DNA of 64,000 bases from Pseudomonas putida (GCF_005080685.1 NZ_CP039371.1:6262001-6326000), one strand, 5' to 3'; counted from the first letter of the stretch, positions 31,243 through 40,284 are shown. Notes: generated by a model not told the origin, from the letters alone. Numbers and translations are program-made.

Positions 31243-31556
31243 GTTCAAGCAATAGCGTCACCGTGCAGATACTCGACAAGGAATACTCGATCATCTGCCC
31301 GCCGGAAGAGCGCAACAACCTGGTCGGCGCCGCGCGCTACCTCGATGGCAAGATGCGCGAGATCCGCAGCAGCGGCAAGGTGATCGGTGCCGACCGTATT
31401 GCCGTGATGGCCGCGCTGAACATCACCCACGAATTGCTGCACCGCCAGGAAACCCCGGCCACGCCAGCCGGCGGCGCCACCCGCGAGCAGGTTCGCGACC
31501 TGCTGGAACGGGTGGATATCGCATTAGCCGACGACCCGGGTACCAAAAACAGCTGA
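31239..31556 (+). CDS. zapA: Cell division protein ZapA
   Basis: A 105-residue ZapA with the N-terminal beta strand (VTVQILDKEYSIICP) and the helix that dimerises in antiparallel fashion. ZapA bundles FtsZ filaments at the septum. It overlaps the coiled-coil gene before it and is followed by 6S RNA and 5-FCL, the ygfE-ssrS-ygfA order conserved across gammaproteobacteria. Confidence 0.92.
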   Translation: MSSSNSVTVQILDKEYSIICPPEERNNLVGAARYLDGKMREIRSSGKVIGADRIAVMAALNITHELLHRQETPATPAGGATREQVRDLLERVDIALADDPGTKNS

Positions 31557-31573
31557 GGTTGGTATACTGGCGC

Positions 31574-31756
31574 CACTCCCTGGGGGATGCGCCAGTCGGT
31601 TATGTCCCTGAGCCGATACGCACAACCACGGGGGTTGCACGCTGGGGCCGGTGTGCATGTCCGCCCGACGGAAAGCCTTAACGCCCCCTGCAATCTCCAC
31701 CTTGAACTTTCGGGTTCAAGGGCTACACCGATAGCGGTCTTATCGGGGAGCCTGAT
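31574..31756 (+). ncRNA. ssrS: 6S RNA (ssrS)
   Basis: It sits between zapA and 5-FCL, the position of ssrS in Pseudomonas. The transcript can fold as a long rod: the 5' end CTCCCTGGGG pairs with TCGGGGAG near the 3' end, with an internal bubble flanked by GTTGCACGC and GGTGTGCATG stretches. A TATACT box at 31563-31568 precedes it, and a GC hairpin (31764-31783) follows. 6S RNA mimics an open promoter and binds sigma-70 RNA polymerase. The exact ends are estimated. Confidence 0.9.
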
Positions 31757-31763
31757 TGCTCTT

Positions 31764-31790
31764 GCCCGCCTCCCCCGGCGGGCAATTTCG
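31764..31790 (+). terminator. Rho-independent terminator after 6S RNA
   Basis: GCCCGCC (31764-31770), a 6-nt loop and GGCGGGC (31777-31783) are followed by AATTTCGTTT. This is a modest U-tract but a strong stem directly downstream of the 6S 3' end. Confidence 0.65.
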
Positions 31791-31834
31791 TTTGGCCGGT
31801 AGCGCCGGCCAGCACACCTGGGATCGCTCGTGCC

Positions 31835-32443
31835 ATGACCGACACCGCGCCGCTCACCCGCCCTCAGCTTCGCCGCCTGCTCCGCAATGCCCGCCGCGCT
31901 CTCACGCCTGCCCAGCAACGCCGGGCCGCTCAGGGACTGTATCGCCAACTGGCGCAGCACCCGCTGTTCCGTCGCGCCCGGCACATTGCTCTGTACCTGC
32001 CCAATGACGGCGAAATCGACCCACGCCTGTTGCTGCGCGAGGCCCAACGCCGTGGCAAACGCACCTACCTGCCGGTGCTGCATGCCTGGCCGCGCACACG
32101 TATGGTGTTCCAGCGTTTCGAACAGGGCGAAAAACTGCGCCGCAACCGCTTCCGCATTCCCGAGCCAATGATCGAGCGCAAGCGCCAGCGGCCGATCTGG
32201 GCACTGGACCTGATCCTGCTGCCGCTGGTGGGCTTCGATGAAGTGGGGGGCCGACTGGGCATGGGCGGCGGCTTCTATGATCGCAGCCTGGCTTATCAGG
32301 CGCGGCGCAAGGCTTGGAAGAAACCGTTGCTGCTGGGGCTGGCCCATGAATGCCAGAAGGTCGAGCGGCTGGCGCAGGCCAGTTGGGACGTACCCCTGCA
32401 AGGCACGGTCTCGGACCGTGGCTGGTACCTGGCGACGAAGTGA
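31835..32443 (+). CDS. 5-formyltetrahydrofolate cyclo-ligase
   Basis: A 202-residue enzyme of the YgfA/5-FCL family. The C-terminal signature GGRLGMGGGFYDRSL (around residues 139-153) is the substrate/ATP loop. It converts 5-formyl-THF with ATP to 5,10-methenyl-THF, returning stored formyl-folate to one-carbon metabolism. It may be co-transcribed with 6S RNA when the terminator is read through, as in other bacteria. Confidence 0.93.
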   Translation: MTDTAPLTRPQLRRLLRNARRALTPAQQRRAAQGLYRQLAQHPLFRRARHIALYLPNDGEIDPRLLLREAQRRGKRTYLPVLHAWPRTRMVFQRFEQGEKLRRNRFRIPEPMIERKRQRPIWALDLILLPLVGFDEVGGRLGMGGGFYDRSLAYQARRKAWKKPLLLGLAHECQKVERLAQASWDVPLQGTVSDRGWYLATK

Positions 32444-32449
32444 GAGGTA

Positions 32450-32599
32450 TCAGCGCTGCGGATTGGCGTCGGACGGAGCCTGATAGGCTGCGGTGTCGAG
32501 CTTACGCTCCCAGAAACCCTGGGCGTAACCGGTGGTGACCACACCAAGACCAAAGATGAAGACCAGGATCCACAGCAGATCCGGTTTGCGTTGATTCAT
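32450..32599 (-). CDS. Small single-pass membrane protein (49 aa)
   Basis: The 49-residue product has one hydrophobic segment (LLWILVFIFGLGVVTTGY, residues 9-26) followed by a short polar tail. The start MNQRKPDLL at 32599 is used because codons upstream lack a ribosome-binding site. It converges on 5-FCL, 6 bp apart. Similar short proteins exist in other Pseudomonas at this place, but I know no function. Confidence 0.7.
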   Translation of the reverse strand: MNQRKPDLLWILVFIFGLGVVTTGYAQGFWERKLDTAAYQAPSDANPQR

Positions 32600-32779
32600 C
32601 GAAGATTGCCCCCCTAGGCAATTGTTCCGGCTCGGCGACCTTCTTAGGGTGTCGCCGGAGCATCTAGCATTAAAACGGGCGCATTTTCCGACAACCTGCG
32701 ACGACACGCAAACCTTGGCGTCAGCCGTATGTCGGTTTCATGCAACTAGTTATTACAGACTTTGTCAGGAGCACCTTGC

Positions 32780-33232
32780 ATGGCCTATTGGCTGATGAAA
32801 TCCGAGCCAGACGAGCTCTCGATCGAAGGATTGGGCCGTCTGGGCGAAGCCCGCTGGGATGGCGTGCGCAACTATCAGGCACGTAACTTCCTGAGGGGCA
32901 TGAGCGTAGGCGATGAATTCTTCTTCTACCACTCAAGCTGCCCACAGCCGGGCATTGCAGGCGTGGCCAAGATCATTCGGGCAGCGTACCCCGACCCTAC
33001 TGCGCTGGACCCTCAGAGCCATTACTTCGACGCCAAGGCCAGCAGCGAAAAAAATCCCTGGAGTGCCGTGGACGTGGCCCACGTGAAGACCTTCGGCCAA
33101 GTGCTGGGGTTGGGTTTGCTGAAGCAGCAGAGCGCACTGGAGGAATTACCGCTGGTTCAGAAAGGCAGCCGGTTGTCGGTGATGCCGGTGACGGCTGAGC
33201 AATGGGCTGCGATCGTGGCGCTGGCGCGCTGA
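32780..33232 (+). CDS. EVE domain-containing protein
   Basis: A 150-residue single-domain protein starting MAYWLMKSEPDELSI, the characteristic first strand of EVE (Thy28-like, PUA-related) proteins; GVRNYQARNFLRGMSVGDEF follows. The EVE pocket binds modified bases in other family members, and standalone EVE proteins have been linked to RNA. CAGGAG lies before the ATG. The minus-strand small-RNA terminator is just downstream. Confidence 0.88.
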   Translation: MAYWLMKSEPDELSIEGLGRLGEARWDGVRNYQARNFLRGMSVGDEFFFYHSSCPQPGIAGVAKIIRAAYPDPTALDPQSHYFDAKASSEKNPWSAVDVAHVKTFGQVLGLGLLKQQSALEELPLVQKGSRLSVMPVTAEQWAAIVALAR

Positions 33233-33261
33233 ACGCAAGAAGCCTGACGATGCTGTTGCCA

Positions 33262-33391
33262 TAACGACAAAGGGCGCCTTTCGGCGCCCTACTCACAGAC
33301 AGGTCGGCTTGTCATCGCCATCTACCTGCCCGGCTCTGTAATTGCTGGTTGGACCAGGATCCGCAGAGTCTCACAAGCCCCTTTCGGGAAC
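33262..33391 (-). ncRNA. Candidate structured small RNA
   Basis: There is no open frame here, yet on the minus strand there is a promoter-like pair (33398-33427), three nested stems and a terminator. The stems pair ACAAGCC (33373-33379) with GGCTTGT (33306-33312), CAGAG (33364-33368) with CTCTG (33334-33338), and ACCAG (33353-33357) with CTGGT (33345-33349). About 130 nt would be made, ending after the GAAA-loop hairpin at 33271-33290. It converges on the EVE gene. It may correspond to a known Pseudomonas sRNA whose name I cannot assign. Confidence 0.55.
33271..33290 (-). terminator. Intrinsic terminator of the small-RNA candidate
   Basis: The minus strand reads AGGGCGCC-GAAA-GGCGCCCT followed by TTGTCGTTAT. 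It is a strong stem with a GNRA loop and a modest U-run; the plus strand has no U-tract, so the direction is minus. Confidence 0.7.
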
Positions 33392-33397
33392 AGGGTC

Positions 33398-33427
33398 AGT
33401 ATGAGACATCGGGGCTTCGAGTGACAA
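33398..33427 (-). promoter_or_regulatory. Candidate promoter of the small-RNA candidate
   Basis: On the minus strand TTGTCA (33427-33422) and CATACT (33403-33398) are separated by 18 bp, placing a start near 33391. Confidence 0.45.
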
Positions 33428-33510
33428 CCCGCTGCTCTGTTGCCAGATGTTTGAAGCCCAAGGAGCCGACCACTGCGCCTTTTACTGCATCAAAATGATG
33501 GGACTCCATT

Positions 33511-33562
33511 GGTGGATGGCACGGGCTTCGCCCGTATTCGCGGGACAAGCCCGCTCCCACAG
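33511..33562. repeat. Solitary REP with partial REPIN loop
   Basis: GGTGGATGGCACGGGCTTCG leads into CGCGGGACAAGCCCGCTCCC. This corresponds to the second half of the composite REPIN at 18250-18379, with no first REP, so it is probably a decayed copy. It lies after the fliL-like stop. Confidence 0.75.
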
Positions 33563-33611
33563 GAGTCGCGCAAGATTCTGGAAATTGAGCGAGACAGTTG
33601 CTCCTACAGGC

Positions 33612-34016
33612 TCACTGCACAATCAGGTTGTTGAACAACAAATCCTCGACGATCGGCTTGCCCTCTTCGCCTTCCATCACCTGCTGCACCTGCTTCAAAG
33701 CTTCCTGGCGCAGTTTTTCCTTGGCCTCAACATTGCTCAGGTTATCCACGCTCTGCTGGGCGAACAGCGCCACCAGCTGGTTGCGAATCAACGGCTCGTG
33801 GTGCTTGACCGCGGCGGCGGCGGCATCGCCGGTCACGCGCAGGGCCACGTCGGCCTTGTACACGCGCAGCTTGGGGCCGCCGTCAAGGGCATAGTTGCCC
33901 ACGAAGGGTGGGCTCAGGCTGATGTAGGCCACCTTCGGCTCGCCTTCCTTGCTCTCTTCGGCCGCCGCCACGGCCGGCAGCATCAGGGCCAGCACCATCA
34001 AGATCCACGCTTTCAC
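33612..34016 (-). CDS. FliL-like periplasmic/inner-membrane protein
   Basis: A 134-residue protein with a signal or anchor segment (KAWILMVLALMLPAVAAA) and a FliL-type periplasmic domain (VAYISLSPPFVGNYALDG... DNLSNVEAKEKLRQEAL). It starts at GTG 34016 with GAGGAGTG upstream. It is distant from flagellar operons, so it belongs to the FliL-like paralog group of pseudomonads rather than the flagellar fliL itself. Its role is unknown. Confidence 0.78.
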   Translation of the reverse strand: MKAWILMVLALMLPAVAAAEESKEGEPKVAYISLSPPFVGNYALDGGPKLRVYKADVALRVTGDAAAAAVKHHEPLIRNQLVALFAQQSVDNLSNVEAKEKLRQEALKQVQQVMEGEEGKPIVEDLLFNNLIVQ

Positions 34017-34185
34017 GAATTCACTCCTCAAAACAATTGGCGCCAGCTTAACCAGCACGTCGCTCAAACCCAAGCCCAGGCTTGTGCCGACACTTATGCC
34101 AGCACATCAGGGCAGGCCATGCTGATTGACCCGGCAGGCGACCCTCCTACACTTATCGGCCACTACGCGCAAAGGAATAGCCCCG

Positions 34186-35163
34186 ATGAAAGCTGTGTTG
34201 TGCAAAACCCTCGGTCCGGCTCGCGACCTGGTGCTCGAAGAAGCCGCCAGCCCGCAGCCGAAGATCAACGAAGTGCTGCTCGACGTGCAGGCCGCAGGGG
34301 TCAACTTCCCCGACACCCTGATCATCGAAGGCAAATACCAGTTCAAGCCGCCCATGCCGTTCTCGCCTGGCGGCGAAGCAGCCGGAGTGATAGCGGCGGT
34401 GGGCGACAAGGCAGGGCCGTTCAAGGTCGGTGACCGGGTGATGGCCCTGACCGGCTGGGGTGCGTTCGCCGAGCAGGTGGCAGTACCTGGCTACAACGTG
34501 CTGCCGATCCCCGCGACCATGGACTTCACCACCGCTGCTGCCTTCTCCATGACCTACGGCACCTCGATGCATGCACTGCGCCAGCGCGCGCAATTGCAGC
34601 CGGGCGAGACCTTGCTGGTGCTGGGTGCATCCGGTGGCGTGGGCCTGGCGGCGGTGGAGATCGGCAAGGCCATGGGCGCGCGGGTGATCGCCGCGGCCAG
34701 CAATGCCGACAAGCTGGCGGTGGCCAAGGCCGCCGGGGCCGATGAGTTGATCGACTACAGCCAGGCGAGCCTCAAGGATGAAATCAAGCGGCTGACCGGC
34801 GGCCAGGGCGCTGACGTGATCTTCGATCCGGTCGGCGGTGACTTGTTCGACCAGGCCGTGCGCGGGCTGGCCTGGAATGGCCGGTTGTTGGTGGTGGGTT
34901 TCGCCAGTGGCAGCATCCCGCAAATGGCGGCGAACCTGGTGTTGCTCAAGGGCGCTGCGGTGATGGGCGTGTTCTGGGGCTCGTTCGCCCAGCGTCAGCC
35001 CGAGGATAACGCGGCGAACTTCCAGCAGCTGTTCGCCTGGCATGCCGGGGGGAAACTCAAGCCGCTGGTGTCGCAGACTTATCCACTGGCCGAGGCCGGC
35101 GCGGCGATCGAAGCACTTGCGCAGCGGCGGGCTGTGGGTAAGTTGGTGGTGCTAGTCAGATAA
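34186..35163 (+). CDS. NADPH:quinone oxidoreductase (zinc-independent MDR family)
   Basis: A 325-residue medium-chain dehydrogenase/reductase. The N-terminal GroES-like domain starts MKAVLCKTLGPARDL, the nucleotide-binding motif is GASGGVGLAAVEIG (around residues 147-160), and no structural or catalytic zinc cysteines are present, as in QOR enzymes. The substrate (quinone or enone) is not specified by sequence. An ATG at 34186 with AAAGGAATAGCCCCG upstream is the preferred start. Confidence 0.88.
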   Translation: MKAVLCKTLGPARDLVLEEAASPQPKINEVLLDVQAAGVNFPDTLIIEGKYQFKPPMPFSPGGEAAGVIAAVGDKAGPFKVGDRVMALTGWGAFAEQVAVPGYNVLPIPATMDFTTAAAFSMTYGTSMHALRQRAQLQPGETLLVLGASGGVGLAAVEIGKAMGARVIAAASNADKLAVAKAAGADELIDYSQASLKDEIKRLTGGQGADVIFDPVGGDLFDQAVRGLAWNGRLLVVGFASGSIPQMAANLVLLKGAAVMGVFWGSFAQRQPEDNAANFQQLFAWHAGGKLKPLVSQTYPLAEAGAAIEALAQRRAVGKLVVLVR

Positions 35164-35184
35164 AGGGACTGGCTATTCTGGCCC

Positions 35185-35258
35185 TATCGCCGGCAAGCCG
35201 GCTCCTACAAGGGCTGGACCGACAACATTCCTGTAGGAGCCGGCTTGCCGGCGATGAG
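35185..35258. repeat. REPIN (GCCGGC type) between the quinone reductase and chaC genes
   Basis: TATCGCCGGCAAGCCGGCTC and its inverted partner AGCCGGCTTGCCGGCGATGA lie between convergent genes, a common REPIN setting and a possible shared transcription block. Confidence 0.88.
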
Positions 35259-35273
35259 GTCGTCACGGCCGGC

Positions 35274-35924
35274 TCAGACCTCGCGCAGGTTATGGCAGCG
35301 CCTGAAGCGCGCCTCCAGGTTGCGGTCCGGCATCTGGTGGCTGCGCAGCGCATTGAGCGTCTGCTCCACGTAATCGCGGGTGGTGCCATAGCGCCCCTTG
35401 GCACTGGCCAGGATCTGGCTCAACAGGCTGTCAGGCAGGTTGCCCGCATAGCACGGCAGATGGCGCTCCAGCACGAAGCCCAGGGCCTGCACGCGGCTGC
35501 CATCATCCAGTTTGCAACTCAACCAATGCGGACGGTAGGCCGGGTATGGCATCTCCCGCTGCCACAACGCCAGCAGCGAATTTTCGAGGTCGCTGTCATC
35601 CAGCCGGTAGGCAAAGCCGCTGCAAGAACCGCCGCGGTCGAGGCCGAACACCAGGCCCGGGATCTCCGGCGTGCCGCGGTGCTCGTGCGACCACAGGTAC
35701 AACCCACGGTGATAACCATGCACACGTGCGCGCCGACGCTCGACCGAGTTGCACTCCGGCCGCCAGATCAACGAGCCATAGGCAAACAACCAGACCGGCC
35801 CGCCCTCATGACGCGACATGGTCAGCTGCATCGAATCCAACAGTTGCTCGCGCGTGTGTTGCAAGCCAAAGTCGAGCGCGGGTGGATAGGTAACTTCGAA
35901 GGAAAGACTTTCAATTGCCGACAT
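35274..35924 (-). CDS. ChaC-family gamma-glutamylcyclotransferase
   Basis: A 216-residue protein with the substrate-loop motif YGSLIW (residues 49-54) and RVHGYHRGLYLWS. ChaC enzymes cleave glutathione to 5-oxoproline and Cys-Gly in the cytoplasm. The frame starts MSAIESLSFEV at 35924. The AT-rich region upstream includes TATACT on the same strand, which may be its -10 box. It is a single-gene unit converging on the quinone reductase. Confidence 0.88.
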   Translation of the reverse strand: MSAIESLSFEVTYPPALDFGLQHTREQLLDSMQLTMSRHEGGPVWLFAYGSLIWRPECNSVERRRARVHGYHRGLYLWSHEHRGTPEIPGLVFGLDRGGSCSGFAYRLDDSDLENSLLALWQREMPYPAYRPHWLSCKLDDGSRVQALGFVLERHLPCYAGNLPDSLLSQILASAKGRYGTTRDYVEQTLNALRSHQMPDRNLEARFRRCHNLREV

Positions 35925-36134
35925 AAGCTGCCGCCATATTCCCTGTGAACTACGAATGTGGCCCTCACCACGCGAGGCAGCCGTGCCAGACTGCCTCTGG
36001 CGCCGCCAATGCGGGGCCTTGGTAGCTAACCTAAGCCAAGCGGCACACTATTCACAAGTATATGCGGGAAATTGTATAACGCCTTCCGACGATTGGAGAC
36101 CATTATTCCAAAGGCCGATAAAGTTATTAACCAA

Positions 36135-36153
36135 GGCGGTAACAATTACCGCC
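36135..36153 (-). terminator. Terminator downstream of the ubiD-reductase pair
   Basis: GGCGGTAA (36135-36142), a 3-nt loop and TTACCGCC (36146-36153) form an 8-bp stem. On the minus strand TTGGTTAATAACTTT follows, and the stem sits 28 bp after the reductase stop. The surrounding 36040-36180 is unusually AT-rich for this window. Confidence 0.65.
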
Positions 36154-36181
36154 TTATAACCACTTCCGGCAACTTACGTTA

Positions 36182-37150
36182 TTAGCCCCGTGGCGCGTAG
36201 GCGAACACATCGGCGCGCATACGGTGTGCATCCATCCCCGCCTCGACCAGTGCATCGAGCGTGGCGTAGATCATGTTCGGCGAGCCACTGGCGTACACGT
36301 GCACCGTATTCAGATCGGCCACGTCTTCGCAGACCGCCTCGTGCAGCATGCCGCAGCGCCCTTCCCAGCCACACAGGTCGCTGACCACCTTGTGCAGGAA
36401 CAGGTTCGGCAACTTCTGCCATTCGTCCCAGTGTTCGATGGCGTAGAAGTCTTCCGGGCGGCGCACGCCCCAGTACAGGTGCACCGGGTGCTTGAAGCCT
36501 TGGGCTCGGCAGTGCTCGACCAGGCTGTGCATCTGCCCCATGCCGGTGCCTGCGGCGATCAGCACCAGCGGCCCCTCGGGCAGCTCGGCCAGATGGGTAT
36601 CGCCAAAGGGCATCTCGATACGCGCCAGGCCATCCTGGCGCAACTGATCGATCAGCTGCAGCGCGCTGGGTTCACGGGCCAGTACGTGCAGCTCCAGATC
36701 ACGCCCGCTGTGCGGCGCCGAGGCCAGCGAGAACGCTGCCGGCTTGCCTCCCTCGCGCTCGATCATCAGGTACTGCCCGGCATGGTAGCGCGGCGGCTTG
36801 CCAGCCGGCGCACGCAAGCGCACGCGCCAGACGTCGCCACCGACTTCGACGCACTCGCTTACCGTGCACGCCAGCTTGCGCACCGGCAGTTCGCCCAGTG
36901 CCAGCACACCGTCCCAGAGCAACACGCAGTCCTCCAGCGGTTCGGCGATACAGGTGAACAGCTCACCATGGTCACGCACCTCGCCGTCCTGGCGCACGCG
37001 CCCTTCGACCAGCAAGGCGGCGCAGACATGGCAATTGCCATTGCGGCAGCTGTTGGGACAGTCATAGCCCAGGCGCCGGGCGCCATCGAGGATCCGTTCC
37101 CCGGGTTGAAGCGTCAGCACTGCCCCGGACGGCTGCAACGTTACCTGCAT
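36182..37150 (-). CDS. Ferredoxin-NAD(P)H flavoreductase (CDP-6-deoxy-glucoseen reductase-like)
   Basis: A 322-residue fusion. The N-terminal plant-type [2Fe-2S] domain has CRNGNCHVC (C35, C40, C43) with a further Cys at 67, followed by an FAD/NAD(P)-binding ferredoxin reductase half (RYHAGQYLMIE, LVLIAAGTGMGQMHS). The ATG shares one base with the ubiD stop, so the two are translationally coupled. The label from sugar reductases is only by similarity; context suggests electron supply for an enzyme linked to UbiD. Its true partner is unknown. Confidence 0.82.
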   Translation of the reverse strand: MQVTLQPSGAVLTLQPGERILDGARRLGYDCPNSCRNGNCHVCAALLVEGRVRQDGEVRDHGELFTCIAEPLEDCVLLWDGVLALGELPVRKLACTVSECVEVGGDVWRVRLRAPAGKPPRYHAGQYLMIEREGGKPAAFSLASAPHSGRDLELHVLAREPSALQLIDQLRQDGLARIEMPFGDTHLAELPEGPLVLIAAGTGMGQMHSLVEHCRAQGFKHPVHLYWGVRRPEDFYAIEHWDEWQKLPNLFLHKVVSDLCGWEGRCGMLHEAVCEDVADLNTVHVYASGSPNMIYATLDALVEAGMDAHRMRADVFAYAPRG

Positions 37151-38616
37151 CAATCTATTCCCAACTGATCCCACAACTCGTCGATACGGCGGGTGACGGC
37201 CTCGTCCTTGACGATGGCACGGCCCCATTCGCGTGTAGTCTCGCCCGGCCACTTGTGGGTGGCATCCAGGCCCATCTTCGACCCCAAGCCCGACACTGGC
37301 GAAGCGAAATCCAGGTAGTCGATCGGCGTGTTGTCGATCATCACCGTATCACGCTTGGGGTCCATGCGCGTGGTGATGGCCCAGATCACGTCGTTCCAGT
37401 CGCGGGCGTTGATATCGTCGTCAGTGACGATAACGAACTTGGTGTACATGAACTGTCGTAGGAACGACCACACCCCCAGCATCACGCGCTTGGCGTGGCC
37501 CGGGTACTGCTTCTTGATGGTCACCACCGCCATGCGATAGGAGCAGCCTTCGGGCGGCAGGTAAAAGTCGACGATCTCGGGGAACTGCTTCTGCAGGATC
37601 GGCACGAACACTTCGTTCAGCGCGACGCCAAGGATCGCCGGCTCATCCGGTGGCCGGCCGGTGTAGGTGCTGTGGTAGATCGGTTTGTGCCGGTGGGTGA
37701 TGCGCTCGACGGTGAACACCGGGAAGCTGTCCACCTCGTTGTAGTAGCCGGTGTGGTCGCCGTAAGGCCCTTCGGGGGCCATTTCACCTGGGTGGATGAC
37801 GCCTTCGAGGATGATCTCGGCGGTGGCCGGCACCTGCAGGTCGCTGCCGCAGCACTTGACCAGCTCGGTGCGGTTGCCGCGCAGCAGGCCGGCGAAGGCG
37901 TACTCGGACAAGGTGTCGGGCACCGGGGTCACGGCGCCGAGGATGGTCGCAGGGTCCGCGCCGAGGGCGACGGCGACCGGGAATGGCTGGCCAGGGTGCT
38001 TCTCGCACCACTCGCGGTAGTCCAACGCGCCGCCACGGTGGCTGAGCCAGCGCATGATGACCTTGTTGCGGCCAATCACCTGCTGGCGATAGATGCCCAG
38101 GTTCTGGCGCTCTTTGTTCGGGCCCCGGGTGACGGTCAGGCCCCAGGTGATCAGCGGCGCCACGTCGCCTGGCCAGCAGTGCTGGATCGGCAACTGGGAC
38201 AGGTCGACGTCGTCGCCCTCCACCAGCACTTCCTGGCACACCGCGTCCTTGACCACCTTGGGCGCCATCGACACGACCTTCTTGAAGATCGGCAGCTTCG
38301 ACCAGGCGTCCTTCAAGCCCTTCGGCGGCTCGGGCTCCTTGAGGAAGGCCAGCAGCTTGCCGATTTCGCGCAGCTCATCGACCGATTCGGCACCCATGCC
38401 CATGGCCACCCGCTCCGGCGTGCCGAACAGGTTGCCCAGCACCGGAATGTCGAAGCCCGTGGGCTTTTCGAACAGCAGCGCCGGGCCCTTGGCGCGCAGG
38501 GTGCGGTCGCAGACCTCGGTCATTTCCAGGACGGGGGAGATCGGAACCTGGATGCGCTTGAGTTCGCCGCGCTGCTCCAGGCCACGGATGAAGTCGCGCA
38601 AATCGCGATACTGCAT
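37150..38616 (-). CDS. ubiD: 3-octaprenyl-4-hydroxybenzoate carboxy-lyase UbiD
   Basis: A 488-residue prenylated-FMN decarboxylase for ubiquinone synthesis, of full family length, with the conserved region [17 protein letters not shown] and [15 protein letters not shown] that holds catalytic acidic residues. It needs prFMN made by UbiX, encoded elsewhere. The start [15 protein letters not shown] at 38616 is chosen; upstream frame extensions run into the REPIN. It is followed at one-base overlap by the flavoreductase gene. Confidence 0.95.
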   Translation of the reverse strand: MQYRDLRDFIRGLEQRGELKRIQVPISPVLEMTEVCDRTLRAKGPALLFEKPTGFDIPVLGNLFGTPERVAMGMGAESVDELREIGKLLAFLKEPEPPKGLKDAWSKLPIFKKVVSMAPKVVKDAVCQEVLVEGDDVDLSQLPIQHCWPGDVAPLITWGLTVTRGPNKERQNLGIYRQQVIGRNKVIMRWLSHRGGALDYREWCEKHPGQPFPVAVALGADPATILGAVTPVPDTLSEYAFAGLLRGNRTELVKCCGSDLQVPATAEIILEGVIHPGEMAPEGPYGDHTGYYNEVDSFPVFTVERITHRHKPIYHSTYTGRPPDEPAILGVALNEVFVPILQKQFPEIVDFYLPPEGCSYRMAVVTIKKQYPGHAKRVMLGVWSFLRQFMYTKFVIVTDDDINARDWNDVIWAITTRMDPKRDTVMIDNTPIDYLDFASPVSGLGSKMGLDATHKWPGETTREWGRAIVKDEAVTRRIDELWDQLGID

Positions 38617-38711
38617 GCAAGAGCCTCGTGTTGGCCGTATCGGTCGGGGTTGCAGAGTGTAGCGCCGTTCGGGCCTGGTTTGGGGGCAAAAATGAAATGG
38701 GGCCGCTTCGC

Positions 38712-38790
38712 GCCCCATCGCGGCACAAGGCCGCTCCTACAGGATTCAGCGAGATCCCCTGTAGGAGCGGCCTTGTGCCGCGATGGGCTG
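38712..38790. repeat. REPIN between rho and ubiD
   Basis: GCCCCATCGCGGCACAAGGC and its inverted mate flank a short loop (TACAGGATTCAGCGAGATCC in between). It sits 35 bp after the rho stop and before ubiD on the same strand, so it may limit read-through. Confidence 0.88.
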
Positions 38791-38824
38791 CGAAGCAGCC
38801 CCAATCAATTCCGACCTGAAACGC

Positions 38825-40084
38825 TTACTTACGCTTCATCGACAGGAAGAACTCGTCGTTGGTCTTGGTCTGCTTGAGCTTGTCGACCAGGAACTCGATG
38901 GCCGCGACTTCGTCCATCGGGTGCAGCAGCTTGCGCAGGATCCACATGCGCTGCAGTTCGTCGTCGGCGGTCAGCAGCTCTTCGCGGCGAGTACCGGAAC
39001 GGTTGATGTTGATGGCCGGGAACACACGCTTCTCGGCGATGCGGCGGTCCAGGGGCAGCTCCATGTTGCCGGTACCCTTGAACTCTTCGTAGATCACTTC
39101 GTCCATCTTCGAGCCGGTTTCGACCAGCGCGGTGGCGATGATGGTCAACGAACCGCCTTCCTCGATGTTACGCGCGGCACCGAAGAAACGCTTCGGCTTC
39201 TCCAGGGCGTGGGCATCGACACCACCGGTCAGCACCTTGCCGGAGCTCGGGATCACGGTGTTGTAGGCACGGGCCAGACGGGTGATGGAGTCGAGCAGGA
39301 TGACCACGTCCTTCTTGTGCTCGACCAGGCGCTTGGCCTTCTCGATGACCATCTCGGCGACCTGCACGTGGCGGGTCGGCGGCTCGTCGAAGGTCGAGGC
39401 GACCACTTCACCGCGCACGGTGCGCTGCATCTCGGTCACTTCTTCCGGGCGCTCGTCGATCAGCAGGACGATCAGGTGGCACTCGGGGTTGTTGCGGGTG
39501 ATGTTGGCCGCGATGTTCTGCAGCATGATGGTCTTGCCCGCTTTCGGCGGAGCGACGATCAGGCCACGCTGGCCCTTGCCGATCGGAGCGCACAGGTCGA
39601 TGACGCGGCCGGTGAGGTCTTCGGTGGAGCCGTTACCGGCTTCCATCTTCAGGCGCTCGTTGGGGAACAGCGGCGTCAGGTTCTCGAACAGGATCTTGTT
39701 CTTGGCGTTTTCCGGACGGTCGAAGTTGATGGTATCGACCTTCAGCAGGGCGAAGTAACGCTCCCCTTCCTTCGGCGGGCGGATCTTGCCGACGATGGTG
39801 TCGCCGGTACGCAGGTTGAAGCGGCGGATCTGGCTGGGCGAGACGTAGATGTCGTCTGGGCCGGCCAGGTAGGACGCATCAGCCGAACGCAGGAAACCGA
39901 AACCATCCTGGAGAATCTCCAGCACGCCGTCACCCGAGATCTCTTCGCCGCTTTTCGCGTGCTTCTTCAACAGGGCGAAAATCACGTCCTGCTTGCGCGA
40001 ACGGGCCATGTTTTCGATGCCCATCTGTTCGGCCATTTCCAGCAGATCGGTAATCGGCTTTTGCTTGAGTTCAGTCAGGTTCAT
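38825..40084 (-). CDS. rho: Transcription termination factor Rho
   Basis: A 419-residue hexameric RNA/DNA helicase: an N-terminal Rho domain starts [15 protein letters not shown], the cold-shock-like RNA-binding domain carries GFGFLRS, and the P-loop is [10 protein letters not shown] (around residue 180) with the Q and R loops in the C-terminal half. It ends Rho-dependent transcripts. The start at 40084 is fixed by the conserved N-terminus; the ribosome-binding site is weak (CTCCCCTT before ATG), which fits control by the structured leader. Confidence 0.97.
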   Translation of the reverse strand: MNLTELKQKPITDLLEMAEQMGIENMARSRKQDVIFALLKKHAKSGEEISGDGVLEILQDGFGFLRSADASYLAGPDDIYVSPSQIRRFNLRTGDTIVGKIRPPKEGERYFALLKVDTINFDRPENAKNKILFENLTPLFPNERLKMEAGNGSTEDLTGRVIDLCAPIGKGQRGLIVAPPKAGKTIMLQNIAANITRNNPECHLIVLLIDERPEEVTEMQRTVRGEVVASTFDEPPTRHVQVAEMVIEKAKRLVEHKKDVVILLDSITRLARAYNTVIPSSGKVLTGGVDAHALEKPKRFFGAARNIEEGGSLTIIATALVETGSKMDEVIYEEFKGTGNMELPLDRRIAEKRVFPAININRSGTRREELLTADDELQRMWILRKLLHPMDEVAAIEFLVDKLKQTKTNDEFFLSMKRK

Positions 40085-40260
40085 AAGGGGAGTGACGTAA
40101 TCATGTAAGAAGGGAGAATTAAGCTTCTGGCTTAATGAGGCCGCGCCGCTAGATGGCGACAGGATCGCGTACTGATTCGAATTGGGGATGCTTCGGCGAC
40201 GGCGTGTAGAGGGCACTGGAGAAGCAGTGCGAGGCCGAATGTAACACTTGCTTTTTTCTG
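40085..40260 (-). promoter_or_regulatory. Structured rho 5' leader (Pseudomon-Rho-like)
   Basis: On the minus strand this leader folds into at least two hairpins: GCACTG-loop-CAGTGC (40213-40230) and ATTAAGC-CAGAA-GCTTAAT (40118-40136). A structured RNA upstream of rho (Pseudomon-Rho motif) has been reported in Pseudomonas; the position matches, but I cannot run the covariance model. Such leaders may let Rho autoregulate. Confidence 0.6.
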
Positions 40261-40284
40261 CGTCTAGTGCTCTGAAAAAGAAAA

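Noticed and set aside
37495..38877. Long open frame on the plus strand antisense to ubiD
   Set aside because: It is a GC-driven shadow of the well-matched ubiD reading frame, with low-complexity translation and no ribosome-binding site.
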